The translations under genes were made by a program, and so were the position numbers. From assembly GCF_023716665.1 (NCBI RefSeq), contig NZ_CP071860.1, forward strand, positions 372,001-436,000: a stretch of DNA of 64,000 nucleotides, written 5' to 3'. Of this stretch, positions 54,201 through 64,000 are shown piece after piece. The DNA is from Vibrio sp. SCSIO 43135. Its GTDB lineage: Bacteria > Pseudomonadota > Gammaproteobacteria > Enterobacterales > Vibrionaceae. The notes under the pieces are model-generated. The model worked only from the letters and a program-made list of their open reading frames with translations. It was not told the origin of the DNA and did not search any database. Numbering within the stretch: the first letter of the stretch is position 1; each line of letters begins with the position of its first letter.

Positions 54201-57200
54201 GTGGCGGACGATGTGCTGTCATTGGTGGATAACGATTTTGCACTGACGGAGCCGACGACGGATGGCGCGGTGGAAGTGACGCACAGCCTGTTTGACCAAG
54301 AAGGGGCGGACGGCGCCGTGATAGAGTCGTTCACCTACAACGGCACCAAGTATACGCTCGATGACACCGACGCCACAGAGCAAGACTTTGCGGTCAGTGA
54401 CGGTACCGTGTACATCACGTTAGACGGTGAATTCCGTTTTGTGCCGGACCGCGATTTAGACCACAGCACCGTCGATCCGATAGAAAGCACCGTGGTCTTC
54501 ACCGCTGTGGACGGGGATGGTGACACTCAAACGGCGACCATTGACCTGAGCATTGCCGATGGTGAGTTACCTATCATCACTAACGTGACGGGCTTGAGTC
54601 TGGATGAAGCGGGCCTCGGCGATGGCTCTTCACCGGATAATGACCACATCACAGGCACCGGCACCATCACAACCACCGTAGGCAGTGATGACATTGCTCG
54701 CTATGAGCTAGAGCCAAGCGAGTTCAATACCGATGACTCACTGACGGCCCAAGGTGAGCCGGTTCGCTTAGAAGAGCTGCCCGACGGCAGTTACCAAGGT
54801 TACATCGAGGTGGGCGGCACTAAGATGCCAGTCTTTAGCATCACGCTCGATACACCCGCTCTTGGCCAATACCAATTCAAGCTGTTGGAAGCGCTGGACC
54901 ATACCGGAGCGAACGACGACAGCCTGACCTTTACGCTGCCGGTTTATGCGGTAGACAGTGACGGCGACCGTTCGACCATTACTGGTGAAACAGCCGCAAC
55001 CGCGGCGGACTTATCGATTACCGTGGCGGACGATGTGCTGTCATTGGTGGATAACGATTTTGCACTGACGGAGCCGACGACGGATGGTGCGGTGGAAGTG
55101 ACGCACAGCCTGTTTGACCAAGAAGGGGCGGACGGCGCCGTGATAGAGTCGTTCACCTACAACGGCACCAAGTATACGCTCGATGACACCGACGCCACAG
55201 AGCAAGACTTTGCGGTCAGTGACGGTACCGTGTACATCACGTTAGACGGTGAATTCCGTTTTGTGCCGGACCGCGATTTAGACCACAGCACCGTCGATCC
55301 GATAGAAAGCACCGTGGTCTTCACCGCTGTGGACGGGGATGGTGACACTCAAACCGCGACCATTGACCTGAGCATTGCCGATGGTGAGTTACCTATCATC
55401 ACTAACGTGACGGGCTTGAGTCTGGATGAAGCAGGCCTCGGCGATGGCTCTTCACCGGATAATGACCACATCACAGGCACCGGCACCATCACAACCACCG
55501 TAGGCAGTGATGACATTGCCCGCTATGAGCTGGAGCCAAGCGAGTTCAATACCGATGACTCACTGACAGCCCAAGGTGAGCCGGTTCGCTTAGAAGAGCT
55601 GCCCGACGGCAGTTACCAAGGTTACATCGAGGTGGGCGGCACTAAGACGCCAGTCTTTAGCATCACGCTCGATACACCCGCTCTTGGCCAATACCAATTC
55701 ACGCTGTTGGAAGCGCTGGACCATACCGGAGCGAACGACGACAGCCTGACCTTTACGCTGCCGGTTTACGCGGTAGACAGTGACGGCGACCGTTCGACCA
55801 TTACTGGTGAAACAGCCGCAACCGCGGCGGACTTATCGATTACCGTGGCGGACGATGTGCTGTCATTGGTGGATAACGATTTTGCACTGACGGAGCCGAC
55901 GACGGATGGCGCGGTGGAAGTGACGCACAGCCTGTTTGACCAAGAAGGGGCGGACGGCGCCGTGATAGAGTCGTTCACCTACAACGGCACCAAGTATACG
56001 CTCGATGACACCGACGCCACAGAGCAAGACTTTGCGGTCAGTGACGGTACCGTGTACATCACGTTAGACGGTGAATTCCGTTTTGTGCCGGACCGCGATT
56101 TAGACCACAGCACCGTCGATCCGATAGAAAGCACCGTGGTCTTCACCGCTGTGGACGGGGATGGTGACACTCAAACGGCGACCATTGACCTGAGCATTGC
56201 CGATGGTGAGTTACCTATCATCACTAACGTGACGGGCTTGAGTCTGGATGAAGCGGGCCTCGGCGATGGCTCTTCACCGGATAATGACCACATCACAGGC
56301 ACCGGCACCATCACAACCACCGTAGGCAGTGATGACATTGCTCGCTATGAGCTAGAGCCAAGCGAGTTCAATACCGATGACTCACTGACGGCCCAAGGTG
56401 AGCCGGTTCGCTTAGAAGAGCTGCCCGACGGCAGTTACCAAGGTTACATCGAGGTGGGCGGCACTAAGACGCCAGTCTTTAGCATCACGCTCGATACACC
56501 CGCTCTTGGCCAATACCAATTCACGCTGTTGGAAGCGCTGGACCATACCGGAGCGAACGACGACAGCCTGACCTTTACGCTGCCGGTTTATGCGGTAGAC
56601 AGTGACGGCGACCGTTCGACCATTACTGGTGAAACAGCCGCAACCGCGGCGGACTTATCGATTACCGTGGCGGACGACGAACCGACTCTGCATGATAAGA
56701 CGATTGTTCGCCAAGAAGGACAAGGATGGCGAGCGGTTAATATGTTCGACCAAGACGGTGATCGAGCAGCAGACACGCAAGGAGCTGACGAAGGTAAGCT
56801 AACCAAGTTTGAAATTGTTGATGAACCTGGGCGAGACATTCAATTCAAGCAAGGCAACGATCCACTGACCGATGAAATTGAAATTACAGGCAGAGGAGAA
56901 ACCGTATCGGTTGTTGAAACTATTAACGGTGTAGAAGTTGTTTTGGGGACACTGAATGTTCGTGCCGATGGACGAGTGAGCTTTAAGCCAGCTGAGAGCC
57001 TAGAACATACTGATGGTGAAGATATTCCGTTTAGCGTAGACATTACTGCCACAGACAGTGATGGGGATACTTCTACTGAACAACTTGATGTCGTAATCGA
57101 AGACAAAAATGCCAAAATCATTCTTTCTAAAGTAGAAGGAACCGAAGATGCTGGTAGAGACGGTTCGATTGCAAGTACTGATGACGCGAATGCTGAGGAC

Positions 57201-60200
57201 AACTTAGGAGGCTTAGACAATGCGCCGATTCAAGTGCAGCTGCAAGCCGATCTGTTTGATATTGATAGTGGAGAGGAAATTGGCAACATCATTATTAAGA
57301 ATGCCAATAACCACCACGGTACTTTCTATTATCAAGACTCAAGTGGCGACTACCACGCTTTGACTAAGGTTGGAAACACCTATGTGCTAGACGCGAGCCT
57401 CGTTGATCAAACCATCAATGGTACAGTTTCGACAATTGATAACCTGTTCTTTGTACCTGACAGAAACTACTCAACAAATGATGGTGGTTTCAAAGTTAAT
57501 ATTGAGATGGAAGTGCTCAATAGTGGTGTCGTTGATCACAGTATTCGCGGTAAATTGGTCATTGATGTAGAGAGCGTAGCGGATATCGCTACTTGGACTG
57601 CATCAAGTACGTTCGATTATCAAACGGACGAAGATGGAAGTAACGTTGAGCTGGATATACTTGCAGAAACGCAAGATGACAGCACGCCAGAAACGATTGT
57701 TTATCGCTTAGAGTTTACTCTCGGTGGTGATAGCGCTGAACTAGTGTATTCTGATGGTACGCCGATTACAGACACGCCAGCGGGCTCTGGTGTGTATTTG
57801 GTTCCCGCTGACCGCATTGGCGATGTCGAAGTCGACCCGAATGATGAGTTTTCCGGTCAGATCAAACTTGAGGTTACTGCAGTAACTTCTGAAACTAACA
57901 ATATTCACGCAGGAAAAGATACGGCAGAATCAACGACACAAGAGATCGTTATCGATGTCGCACCAGTCGCCGATAAAGGCAGTTTTAGCGTAAGTCGTAT
58001 CAATATTTTCGAAGACAATGCTGCTGCACAGGATACCGTTGATCCTGAAACCGATCATGACCCACTTCTACTCAGTGAAGTGATTACCATGTCAGCTTCC
58101 GTTGATATCGACGGTTCTGAGTCCTTGCATGTTCGCATTTCGAGCTTCTCTGAGGGTGGTGTTTCCGTAATTTGGCTTGGAGACCCTGCTGATAATCCGA
58201 TTGTTGAAGTTTCGGACGGTGCCGGTGGTGTCGCTTACTATGAAATTCCAGAACAGTACTTGGATCAAGTTGAGGTATTGCCGCCTAAGCACAGTAATGA
58301 AGACTTTAACTTCAAAGTCGAAGGTATTGTGAAGGACACTGCTGTCACGACATCAGGGACAGTGATCAATGAAACTTCATTGGGTGAGAAAACAGTTAAC
58401 GTTGCGGTGAAAGGTGTTGCCGATGTACCAGACGCAATCATTTTTGCAGGGCAGACGTCATGGCATGAGTTTGACGATGGAACAGTTTCGGGTGTTGAAG
58501 CTCTAATTCAAGAGAACGGTGAAGCGAACTTAAGTTTCTCGGTAGTGTCCGGTGAACGAGCTGATGCTCCACTTGATGACTCAGAATCTGTAACCGTGCT
58601 GCTGTCGAATATTCCTCATGGTGTCGAAGTTTTTGACAGTGATGGTAGCTCAGTGGATCTAACCTTCGTTGGCTACGACACCAATGGTGAGCCTGTCTAC
58701 GAAGCGAACATTACCGGCATGCATTTTGATTCTGGTATCACTATTCGTCCTGTTGAGTCTTCAACTGAAAACATCCATATCAAAACCACGATTATTGTGA
58801 CTGAGGATGATGGTCATAGCCGAGCGTTTGAGCGAGAGATCCGTTTGAATGTTGAACCAGTGATTGATGCGAAGGACGGGTATACCGCTACTTCTCAAGG
58901 TGATGAAGACACGATTATCAATATTAACTGGGAACCGAAAGGTGGGCAAAACCCAGATAATGACGAATATTATGCGCGATTAGAAATATCTAACTTCCCT
59001 GACGGAGCGATCGTATATGTCGATGGTGTTGCACAAGACCTTACCGCTACAGGTGGTGTCTTAATTCTAGAACCAACTGGTGGTCAGAGCGACCAAGACT
59101 TTTCGGCGGTGATCTCCCAATCCGGTTACATCCAAGTTGAGCTACCTGAAGACTCAAGTAAAGATTTCACCTTGGATACATTAGTCACGGTTCGTGAAAC
59201 AGACCATGAATACGTGAATGCTGGGGAGCCAGGTGAGGGCATTGCTTCTAAGGATATTTCTGGAACGGTAGCTGTGACCGTCAACCCAGTGGTTGAGGAA
59301 GAGAATACAACCGATCCTGATTCTGCTAAACATGAAAAACTGTTGGTGACAGAATCAGATGGAGCGGTACTCTCTGTTGTTCAAGCGGATAGTGACGGCA
59401 CCATCAACTTTACCATCAATGATAAGAGCACCGATGAACCAGATGCCAATATCATTAAATATCAAGAGTTTGATGACTCTTCTCAAGAAGTAGTGACTCA
59501 GCTTGTTGTCGAGCTTAAGAACCTATCTGAAGATGTTCTCGACCAGTTGTTCATCACTGGCGCAACGAACGAGGGTGGCGGCAAGTGGGTTATTACTGAT
59601 GAAGAAAACTTCTCAATCAAAGCCCCAGCAGGTTTGGATTTAACGCCAGGGAATCCGAACGACAATAATGGTACGAGCCAAATCGATATGGTGATCTATG
59701 CTGAAGTCGTCGATTTGGGCGAAGATGTGGGCAACGAGAAAGACTCAACTGTACTCAGACAAACAGAAGTTACGTTAGAGTTTCCGATTGAAGTTGTCGA
59801 GAAAACGTCTACTGCCGCCAATATTGTTTATGACGGCGTGAGCATTGTGGCTGGCGAAGAAGACAATGTGATCGATTTAGGTACACAAACTCAATCGATG
59901 TTTTCTATTGTCGGGCATGATGGTGTCGCTGACCAGATTACTGTGGTACTTGATCCGAATTCGCCACAGATCCCGTCAGGTACCTCTATCACAGCAACAG
60001 ATTACGACTTTGTTGATGGTAAGTATGTTTTCCAAGCAACATTGAATGCAGATGGTTCAGTGAGCGGGATCGGGTCTTTGTTCCTGTCTATGCCGAAAGA
60101 TTATTCTGGCGATTTTAAGTTGCCGCTTGTGATCATTACCACTGACACGGAATCGGGTGATGAGAATGTGATTCCGGTAGAGCTACCGGTTCAGGTGACT

Positions 60201-63200
60201 CCAATTGCCGATGTCCCAGACTCCGCGGTCGATCAGCCATTTGACAACAATGTCACTCCTTCTATGTCTGTAAACATCAAAGGAACATTGGGCTTGGATG
60301 CGGATCATCAGCCAATAGTTGACGGAAGCGGTAACGTCGATCTTTCCAACGATGTACCGACCAATGACAACATAGGCTATGAAGATGGTCTGATTCAGTT
60401 AGATTTCTCTATTGGTTTAGCGGATAAGCTGAATGGCACTGAAGGCGGTCAGGAAGTTGTGTCGGAAGTTACTCTGACTATACCTGATTCAGCGATGGGT
60501 GACTTTGTTGACGCTTCTGGCAATGTGTTAGGTGACACAATTACATTCACCCAAGCTGAAATTGCGGCGGGTGCATTGGATGAGGTGCTATTCAAACCGG
60601 CAGAAAACTATCCAACAGATAATGGTCAGAACACAGTCACCATTGATATTAGCGGAAAGATTACTGATACAGCAGTCTTCAATGACACCGGTGGCGGTAC
60701 AGTGACAGACGAGCGTGAATTTGATGGTAGCGTCTCCTTTGAAGTGACACCCGTGGTTGATGACATTACGATCACTGGAATGGATCCAGCGGACCCGTTT
60801 GTTGCTGAAGGAGATGAAGATACATGGATTTCATTATCGGATGGTAGCTCTGGGCTAACGGTGAGCTTAAATGATAACGATGGCTCTGAAGAGTTCGTTT
60901 CAATGAAGCTTACGGATGTGCCTGAAGACTTTATTCTTCACTCAACGTCGTCGGACTTCACCATTAAGAACAATGGTGGAGGAGAGTGGAGTATTCAGCT
61001 AAAAGATCCAAGCCAAACCTCGATTGACCTGAGTGCGATCCAGATTAAACCGCCTAAACACTTTAGCGGCAGCGCGGAGATTGGTATTACTGTCTTTACT
61101 CAGGAAGAGTTGCTAGGTGTGCCAACAGAGCACAACAGCACCTTTACCATTGATGTCACGCCAGTGGCGGACGAAGTCGATATCGAGCCAACGACTGATG
61201 CTCTCGGGGTTGAAGGTCAAGATGTAGAGATTGATATTAAAGCGTCTGTTGTCGATAAGGCTGACTCGATCGGAGCCGGTGCTAACCACACTGAAAATAC
61301 GCCAGAGACATTGCGGGTTGAGATTACCGGAGCACCAGACGGTGCGAGCGTTTCTTTGCCATCGGGTGTGACTGGTACGGCTACCTTAGTCGCAGGTGTT
61401 TGGATTGTTGAAGTCGATGCTCAAAGCTTAGATAAGATCATCTTTAACTCCGGTGATGCGAACAGCAATAACTGGGATGGCAACTTGCACTTTAAGGTTC
61501 AAGCGGTTGATGCTGGAGCGGCTGACTTTGGTCCTGCGCAAGAGTTTGATGTGTCTGTTGATGTCGAAGCTGTCAATGATAGGCCTACATTTGCCAATGT
61601 TGTTGACGTGGATACTCAAGAAGATACGCCAGTTGCACTAAATAGCTTCACCATTGGTGATGTAGATAGCGAGTTGGATGACCCAAATGCAGAATACGCT
61701 GTGACCTTGACCGTCGACTCAGGCAGCTTACAGTTTGACAGTCAAATTGCCTCGGACTTTGGTTTAACTGTGACCCTAGACCCAGGTACTCAGTCTATTG
61801 TGATTTTAGGCACTGTGAGCAATGTGAATGCAGCAATAGCCGATGATTTGATCACATTTACTCCAGCTCCTGACAGCAACGATCTGACGGATGCTGATGG
61901 CGTCCAGGTTAACGTTATTGTGGATGACCAAGGCAATGTAGGTAGTGTCGATCCGGGAGATATATCCACATCTAACACTAACAGCGATAGCTTTGTGATC
62001 CATGTTTCCGAGGTCAATGATAAGCCGACTACGGCACCAGTAACCCTTAGCGATATCGAAGAAGACAGTACTGCTGGCCTAGTTATTACGAGTGCGCAGC
62101 TTTTGTCTAGCGCCAACGACCCTGAATCTCATGCAATGACGGTTAGTAATGTGGCACTTACTGACCCGGCCTCTGGTGTACTAACGGACAACGGTGATGG
62201 AACTTGGACATTTAAACCTGCGGAAAACTTTTATGGTGACGTCAACTTTACCTATGACATCACTGATGATGGTACGACAGATGGTGTCAATGACTTCCAA
62301 ACGATTTCTGGAAGTGCTTCAGCGACGGTATTAGCGGTAAACGATGCCCCTGAAATCGATGGCTCATTAGTGACATCGGGTATTGAGGAAGCGGCAGCCC
62401 AGAAAATCACAGGCATTAGTGTGAGCGATGTAGACTACAGCGGTGCTCATGCGAATGCAGACATGACGGTAACGCTTGATACAGACTTTGGTATCTTGAG
62501 TGTGGTGCTTCCGCCTTCAAGCGGTGTGACACAAAGCGTAGGTATGTCGGGTGAAGTTATTTTGATCGGCGCCATTGATGACATCAATGCGGTGCTATCA
62601 AGTAGCGATCCATCCACAGGTGTGTTTGTCGATGCTAGCCTGATCCCGAACGAAACGATCGAACTCACGGTGAAAGCACAAGATAATGGTGTCTACTTCG
62701 AAAATGCTTCTGGCATGGCGTTAGAAGATGAGGAGAAGTTCCAAATAGCGGTTGCGCCTGTAGCAAATCAGCCAACACTGCAAGTTGACCCGAATTTCAA
62801 CTACATCAAACATATTCACGCAAGCCAAAGTATCAGCATGCAGGGGATCAGTTTGGTTGGCTTGGTCGCGATTCTGACCGATAGCAACGAAGTACTGTCA
62901 CTTGAATTATCAGGTATTCCAAACGGTGCGGTCTTAAGCAGTAGTGTTGGTAGTGTTGTACAAGATGGCAATGTCTGGACAGTATCGGCTGATGCAATCG
63001 ACAGTCTTCAATTATCAGGAGCGACGGTGGGTTCTCACACCATCTCTGTTTCAGCGGTATCAACAGAAACGGACGGAAGCTTTGCGACATCATCGCCAAT
63101 TGAGATAGACCTAGATGTCACTCCAGACAGCTCTGCGATTGATCAATCTTCTGCAAGCGATGATAGCTTCATACTGGGGGATGATACTGGTATAGAACTC

Positions 63201-63692
63201 AGAGCGGGAGATGGTGACGATCGCATTGAAGGTGGCGATGGCGACGACCAGCTATTTGGTGGTGCTGGAGATGACACTCTTATTGGCGGCGCTGGTAACG
63301 ATATTCTGATTGGTGGATTAGGCTCCGATATTCTTACTGGTGGTTCTGGGCACGATACATTCAAGTGGACGACCGACTCTGTGGATGAAGGAACAACAGA
63401 TACCATCACTGATTTCAGTGTGAATGATGGTGATGCTATTGATTTGAGGGACGTAATCACCGACTTGAAAGACACCCCAATGGAAGACTTATTGTCGGCA
63501 ATTGGCGATAAAATTGAGGCGAAAGTGGTTGATGGTACCGATGATGTCGAACTAGATATCACCACTGATGATAGTGTTCATCAAACGATAATAGTAGAAG
63601 ATCTAGGCTCTCAAATCGATTTTACAGGGATGGATTCGTCTCAGATCGTGGATTCACTATTACAAAATAATGTCATTCAGCATGACTTGTAA
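48219..63692 (+). CDS. Giant LapA-type RTX adhesin (type I secreted, VCA0849 subclass)
   Basis: The 5157-residue protein begins without a signal peptide. Residues 1-140 resemble the LapA retention module ([20 protein letters not shown]) and contain the periplasmic-protease site T-A-A-G at 126-129. A unique region follows to about 480; then eight and a half near-identical 274-residue units to about 2820, each with two Ig-like or T1SS-143-type domains and D-S-D-G-D / V-D-G-D-G-D calcium loops; then divergent domains; then RTX nonapeptides near 4990-5050 and a C-terminal secretion signal. It should be exported by a type I system not present here and held at the surface until LapG-like cleavage. 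A divergent phosphodiesterase suggests c-di-GMP control. Confidence 0.95.
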   Translation: MSLEVVSQRAVVEEVIGEVIAVSPKGSARILAEGNEVDKNDIIITINGASAVVIANQQAFPVAENCVACIDESDAENPWLATAEVSGAINADLDNIANAEFGEEDIAAIQQAILDGVDPTEVLEATAAGGGNGSANAGFVTIDYNFTEVLASTFFETSIPESDSEDAVNDDIRPTVFAAGGETLSETLTEGSLSLNSYPQSVTETVTVVAGDSALVASTFTFSQEGLDALIEELDSDITSGGQTVSFAFDEATNAIVGQLASGDEVLRIELNPINAGKDVELEVVTIVSQPIDHVPSVGDGLVSIDNDQIAINLEVLGQDSGGNDIKSPVAIDVGIVDGADATAAEVSIENVESSSEALIGTLFDIGADNLESVTFDASVLDQFNGFTSNGEATTATLSDDGTTITLALTGSSDSVLVISIDTQGQYNFQQSAPLDHSSDDDSISLQLPVTANDFDGDTTNNVMDIKITDGSIPVIDSIDPLSLDEAGLGDGSSPDNDHITGTGTITTTVGSDDIARYELEPSEFNTDDSLTAQGEPVRLEELPDGSYQGYIEVGGTKTPVFSITLDTPALGQYQFTLLEALDHTGANDDSLTFTLPVYAVDSDGDRSTITGETDPTAADLSITVADDVLSLVDNDFALTEPTTDGAVEVTHSLFDQEGADGAVIESFTYNGTKYTLDDTDATEQDFAVSDGTVYITLDGEFRFVPDRDLDHSTVDPIESTVVFTAVDGDGDTQTATIDLSIADGELPIITNVTGLSLDEAGLGDGSSPDNDHITGTGTITTTVGSDDIARYELEPSEFNTDDSLTAQGEPVRLEELPDGSYQGYIEVGGTKMPVFSITLDTPALGQYQFKLLEALDHTGANDDSLTFTLPVYAVDSDGDRSTITGETAATAADLSITVADDVLSLVDNDFALTEPTTDGAVEVTHSLFDQEGADGAVIESFTYNGTKYTLDDTDATEQDFAVSDGTVYITLDGEFRFVPDRDLDHSTVDPIESTVVFTAVDGDGDTQTATIDLSIADGELPIITNVTGLSLDEAGLGDGSSPDNDHITGTGTITTTVGSDDIARYELEPSEFNTDDSLTAQGEPVRLEELPDGSYQGYIEVGGTKTPVFSITLDTPALGQYQFTLLEALDHTGANDDSLTFTLPVYAVDSDGDRSTITGETAATAADLSITVADDVLSLVDNDFALTEPTTDGAVEVTHSLFDQEGADGAVIESFTYNGTKYTLDDTDATEQDFAVSDGTVYITLDGEFRFVPDRDLDHSTVDPIESTVVFTAVDGDGDTQTATIDLSIADGELPIITNVTGLSLDEAGLGDGSSPDNDHITGTGTITTTVGSDDIARYELEPSEFNTDDSLTAQGEPVRLEELPDGSYQGYIEVGGTKTPVFSITLDTPALGQYQFTLLEALDHTGANDDSLTFTLPVYAVDSDGDRSTITGETAATAADLSITVADDVLSLVDNDFALTEPTTDGAVEVTHSLFDQEGADGAVIESFTYNGTKYTLDDTDATEQDFAVSDGTVYITLDGEFRFVPDRDLDHSTVDPIESTVVFTSVDGDGDTQTATIDLSIADGELPIITNVTGLSLDEAGLGDGSSPDNDHITGTGTITTTVGSDDIARYELEPSEFNTDDSLTAQGEPVRLEELPDGSYQGYIEVGGTKTPVFSITLDTPALGQYQFTLLEALDHTGANDDSLTFTLPVYAVDSDGDRSTITGETAATAADLSITVADDVLSLVDNDFALTEPTTDGAVEVTHSLFDQEGADGAVIESFTYNGTKYTLDDTDATEQDFAVSDGTVYITLDGEFRFVPDRDLDHSTVDPIESTVVFTAVDGDGDTQTATIDLSIADGELPIITNVTGLSLDEAGLGDGSSPDNDHITGTGTITTTVGSDDIARYELEPSEFNTDDSLTAQGEPVRLEELPDGSYQGYIEVGGTKTPVFSITLDTPALGQYQFTLLEALDHTGANDDSLTFTLPVYAVDSDGDRSTITGETAATAADLSITVADDVLSLVDNDFALTEPTTDGAVEVTHSLFDQEGADGAVIESFTYNGTKYTLDDTDATEQDFAVSDGTVYITLDGEFRFVPDRDLDHSTVDPIESTVVFTAVDGDGDTQTATIDLSIADGELPIITNVTGLSLDEAGLGDGSSPDNDHITGTGTITTTVGSDDIARYELEPSEFNTDDSLTAQGEPVRLEELPDGSYQGYIEVGGTKMPVFSITLDTPALGQYQFKLLEALDHTGANDDSLTFTLPVYAVDSDGDRSTITGETAATAADLSITVADDVLSLVDNDFALTEPTTDGAVEVTHSLFDQEGADGAVIESFTYNGTKYTLDDTDATEQDFAVSDGTVYITLDGEFRFVPDRDLDHSTVDPIESTVVFTAVDGDGDTQTATIDLSIADGELPIITNVTGLSLDEAGLGDGSSPDNDHITGTGTITTTVGSDDIARYELEPSEFNTDDSLTAQGEPVRLEELPDGSYQGYIEVGGTKTPVFSITLDTPALGQYQFTLLEALDHTGANDDSLTFTLPVYAVDSDGDRSTITGETAATAADLSITVADDVLSLVDNDFALTEPTTDGAVEVTHSLFDQEGADGAVIESFTYNGTKYTLDDTDATEQDFAVSDGTVYITLDGEFRFVPDRDLDHSTVDPIESTVVFTAVDGDGDTQTATIDLSIADGELPIITNVTGLSLDEAGLGDGSSPDNDHITGTGTITTTVGSDDIARYELEPSEFNTDDSLTAQGEPVRLEELPDGSYQGYIEVGGTKTPVFSITLDTPALGQYQFTLLEALDHTGANDDSLTFTLPVYAVDSDGDRSTITGETAATAADLSITVADDEPTLHDKTIVRQEGQGWRAVNMFDQDGDRAADTQGADEGKLTKFEIVDEPGRDIQFKQGNDPLTDEIEITGRGETVSVVETINGVEVVLGTLNVRADGRVSFKPAESLEHTDGEDIPFSVDITATDSDGDTSTEQLDVVIEDKNAKIILSKVEGTEDAGRDGSIASTDDANAEDNLGGLDNAPIQVQLQADLFDIDSGEEIGNIIIKNANNHHGTFYYQDSSGDYHALTKVGNTYVLDASLVDQTINGTVSTIDNLFFVPDRNYSTNDGGFKVNIEMEVLNSGVVDHSIRGKLVIDVESVADIATWTASSTFDYQTDEDGSNVELDILAETQDDSTPETIVYRLEFTLGGDSAELVYSDGTPITDTPAGSGVYLVPADRIGDVEVDPNDEFSGQIKLEVTAVTSETNNIHAGKDTAESTTQEIVIDVAPVADKGSFSVSRINIFEDNAAAQDTVDPETDHDPLLLSEVITMSASVDIDGSESLHVRISSFSEGGVSVIWLGDPADNPIVEVSDGAGGVAYYEIPEQYLDQVEVLPPKHSNEDFNFKVEGIVKDTAVTTSGTVINETSLGEKTVNVAVKGVADVPDAIIFAGQTSWHEFDDGTVSGVEALIQENGEANLSFSVVSGERADAPLDDSESVTVLLSNIPHGVEVFDSDGSSVDLTFVGYDTNGEPVYEANITGMHFDSGITIRPVESSTENIHIKTTIIVTEDDGHSRAFEREIRLNVEPVIDAKDGYTATSQGDEDTIININWEPKGGQNPDNDEYYARLEISNFPDGAIVYVDGVAQDLTATGGVLILEPTGGQSDQDFSAVISQSGYIQVELPEDSSKDFTLDTLVTVRETDHEYVNAGEPGEGIASKDISGTVAVTVNPVVEEENTTDPDSAKHEKLLVTESDGAVLSVVQADSDGTINFTINDKSTDEPDANIIKYQEFDDSSQEVVTQLVVELKNLSEDVLDQLFITGATNEGGGKWVITDEENFSIKAPAGLDLTPGNPNDNNGTSQIDMVIYAEVVDLGEDVGNEKDSTVLRQTEVTLEFPIEVVEKTSTAANIVYDGVSIVAGEEDNVIDLGTQTQSMFSIVGHDGVADQITVVLDPNSPQIPSGTSITATDYDFVDGKYVFQATLNADGSVSGIGSLFLSMPKDYSGDFKLPLVIITTDTESGDENVIPVELPVQVTPIADVPDSAVDQPFDNNVTPSMSVNIKGTLGLDADHQPIVDGSGNVDLSNDVPTNDNIGYEDGLIQLDFSIGLADKLNGTEGGQEVVSEVTLTIPDSAMGDFVDASGNVLGDTITFTQAEIAAGALDEVLFKPAENYPTDNGQNTVTIDISGKITDTAVFNDTGGGTVTDEREFDGSVSFEVTPVVDDITITGMDPADPFVAEGDEDTWISLSDGSSGLTVSLNDNDGSEEFVSMKLTDVPEDFILHSTSSDFTIKNNGGGEWSIQLKDPSQTSIDLSAIQIKPPKHFSGSAEIGITVFTQEELLGVPTEHNSTFTIDVTPVADEVDIEPTTDALGVEGQDVEIDIKASVVDKADSIGAGANHTENTPETLRVEITGAPDGASVSLPSGVTGTATLVAGVWIVEVDAQSLDKIIFNSGDANSNNWDGNLHFKVQAVDAGAADFGPAQEFDVSVDVEAVNDRPTFANVVDVDTQEDTPVALNSFTIGDVDSELDDPNAEYAVTLTVDSGSLQFDSQIASDFGLTVTLDPGTQSIVILGTVSNVNAAIADDLITFTPAPDSNDLTDADGVQVNVIVDDQGNVGSVDPGDISTSNTNSDSFVIHVSEVNDKPTTAPVTLSDIEEDSTAGLVITSAQLLSSANDPESHAMTVSNVALTDPASGVLTDNGDGTWTFKPAENFYGDVNFTYDITDDGTTDGVNDFQTISGSASATVLAVNDAPEIDGSLVTSGIEEAAAQKITGISVSDVDYSGAHANADMTVTLDTDFGILSVVLPPSSGVTQSVGMSGEVILIGAIDDINAVLSSSDPSTGVFVDASLIPNETIELTVKAQDNGVYFENASGMALEDEEKFQIAVAPVANQPTLQVDPNFNYIKHIHASQSISMQGISLVGLVAILTDSNEVLSLELSGIPNGAVLSSSVGSVVQDGNVWTVSADAIDSLQLSGATVGSHTISVSAVSTETDGSFATSSPIEIDLDVTPDSSAIDQSSASDDSFILGDDTGIELRAGDGDDRIEGGDGDDQLFGGAGDDTLIGGAGNDILIGGLGSDILTGGSGHDTFKWTTDSVDEGTTDTITDFSVNDGDAIDLRDVITDLKDTPMEDLLSAIGDKIEAKVVDGTDDVELDITTDDSVHQTIIVEDLGSQIDFTGMDSSQIVDSLLQNNVIQHDL
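48594..48605 (+). other. Predicted LapG cleavage site (TAAG) in the adhesin
   Basis: Codons 126-129 read T-A-A-G, followed by G-G-N-G. In LapA-family adhesins the periplasmic protease LapG cuts between the two alanines of such a site near residue 110-130, releasing the adhesin when c-di-GMP falls. The position and context fit; LapG itself is not in the window. Confidence 0.75.
49665..56679 (+). repeat. Tandem array of 822-bp adhesin repeats (8 full plus about half a unit)
   Basis: Units start at 49665, 50487, 51309, 52131, 52953, 53775, 54597, 55419 and 56241, the last one ending near 56679 after its first half. Each starts [12 protein letters not shown]. Amino-acid changes among full units are confined to a handful of sites: K-T-P/K-M-P, Q-F-T/Q-F-K, D-P-T-A-A-D/A-A-T-A-A-D and T-A-V-D/T-S-V-D. 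Most single-base differences are silent, so the DNA itself has been homogenised. The in-frame length (274 codons) lets copy number change without breaking the gene. Confidence 0.97.
63195..63366 (+). other. RTX nonapeptide repeats in the adhesin C terminus
   Basis: The translated sequence contains G-G-x-G-x-D-x-L type repeats ([48 protein letters not shown]). These bind calcium after export through type I secretion. The remaining 107 residues form the VCA0849-type secretion signal. Confidence 0.9.
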
Positions 63693-63701
63693 TTAGCGAA
63701 G

Positions 63702-63738
63702 AAAAACGCCCAATGGTTTCAATTCATTGGGCGTTTTT
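63702..63738 (+). terminator. Terminator of the giant adhesin gene
   Basis: A 14-bp perfect stem (AAAAACGCCCAATG/CATTGGGCGTTTTT) with a nine-base loop and T tract lies 10 bases after the stop. It may also serve the convergent acetyltransferase gene. Confidence 0.93.
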
Positions 63739-63783
63739 AATTCTACTTTTTCTGGTATTGCGGTTGCCTAAGCTTAAGGTTAG

Positions 63784-64000
63784 TTATTCCTTCTCCTGAA
63801 GCTTAGGGTAAATCATATGAACATATTGGCTATCTTGTTCCGTTATAGTGAAGCCGAATCGTTCATATAAACCGCGCACTTTATTTCCCTGCAAATAGCA
63901 CAATTTACAAGGTTTTTCTGAAAGTGAAACTTGTTCGATTACCTGTTGTAAAATAGCGCTGCCAATTCCATGGTTCTGATATTTAGGAAAAATGAAGAAC
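63784..64000 (-). CDS. GNAT family N-acetyltransferase, C-terminal part (cut by window edge)
   Basis: The last 71 residues are inside the window; the start lies beyond base 64000. They include the acetyl-CoA motif P-K-Y-Q-N-H-G-I-G-S-A-I-L-Q-Q-V-I and the closing N-K-V-R-G-L-Y-E-R-F-G-F, both diagnostic of GNAT acetyltransferases. The stop is TAA at 63784-63786. The substrate is unknown, and many Vibrio GNAT genes of this type lie in gene cassettes or alone; no attC-like structure was seen here. Confidence 0.85.
   Translation of the reverse strand, partial: FFIFPKYQNHGIGSAILQQVIEQVSLSEKPCKLCYLQGNKVRGLYERFGFTITEQDSQYVHMIYPKLQEKE

Noticed and set aside
49665..56679. Regular array considered as CRISPR or as phage tandem repeats
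   Set aside because: Units are 822 bp, in frame and continuous with an open reading frame, without spacers; they are protein-domain repeats.
50012..56839. Series of 63-, 70- and 83-codon minus-strand frames spaced 822 bp
   Set aside because: They are mirror frames of the adhesin repeats; their period equals the repeat unit and none has its own start signals.
63784..64000. Integron cassette around the GNAT gene
   Set aside because: GNAT genes are common in Vibrio superintegron cassettes, but no attC-like imperfect palindrome was seen next to the gene and the preceding sequence is an ordinary terminator.

Overview
The window reads as a stretch of a Vibrio (or close Vibrionaceae) genome, probably the smaller chromosome. 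The grounds are a VolA/FadL pair, a tryptophanase operon with a TnaC-type leader, OmpU-like porins with strongly optimised codons, a VCA0849-type giant RTX adhesin, a CSS-motif EAL protein and AT-leaning intergenic DNA. Genus is well supported; species and replicon are inference. I see no tRNA, rRNA, CRISPR array, insertion sequence or prophage.

Layout. 1-1143: the 5' end of a ScsB/DsbD-like thiol protein and a small membrane protein, both on the minus strand. 1144-3840: two tandem porin genes, each with a terminator. 3996-9280: FAH-family enzyme, AraC regulator with AzlC/AzlD exporter, LysE exporter, phospho-sugar mutase. 9624-17673: an aa3-type cytochrome c oxidase locus (coxB fused to cytochrome c, coxA, ctaG, ctaE, SURF1, an SCO-like protein, heme A synthase, heme O synthase), interrupted by a small DUF2909 gene on the opposite strand. 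17846-21856: an orphan solute-binding protein facing a complete polar amino-acid ABC transporter. 22164-27191: aromatic amino-acid genes, aroG behind two TyrR boxes and tnaC-tnaA, separated by a lipoprotein that fuses a DUF218-like domain to FG-GAP repeats. 27383-33145: a legumain-like (C13) lipoprotein, a LysE exporter with a divergent Lrp-type regulator, then volA-fadL for lysophospholipid cleavage and fatty-acid uptake. 33481-34822: an oxygen-binding di-iron (ODP-like) protein translationally coupled to a reduced chemoreceptor-like protein. 35047-39297: periplasmic amylase malS with candidate MalT boxes, an unknown secreted protein, an HTH regulator and an aldo/keto reductase.

39554-46142 is a seven-gene operon: periplasmic helical protein, LolD/MacB-like ATPase, FtsX-like permease, LolA-like periplasmic protein, outer-membrane beta-barrel, LytS-type histidine kinase and LytTR response regulator. 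It looks like a self-regulated envelope transport route of unknown cargo.

46182-63738 pairs a CSS-motif c-di-GMP phosphodiesterase with a divergent 15.5-kb gene for a LapA-type adhesin (5157 residues). The adhesin has an N-terminal retention module with a TAAG protease site, eight and a half nearly identical 822-bp repeats, a long region of divergent domains and a C-terminal RTX/type I secretion signal. The window closes with the 3' end of a GNAT acetyltransferase gene.

The points most worth follow-up are the di-iron/chemoreceptor pair, the Lol-like operon with its own two-component system, the homogenised adhesin repeats with a five-unit higher-order duplication, a TnaC leader that lacks the canonical proline, the DUF218/FG-GAP lipoprotein, and the antisense gene nested in the oxidase operon.
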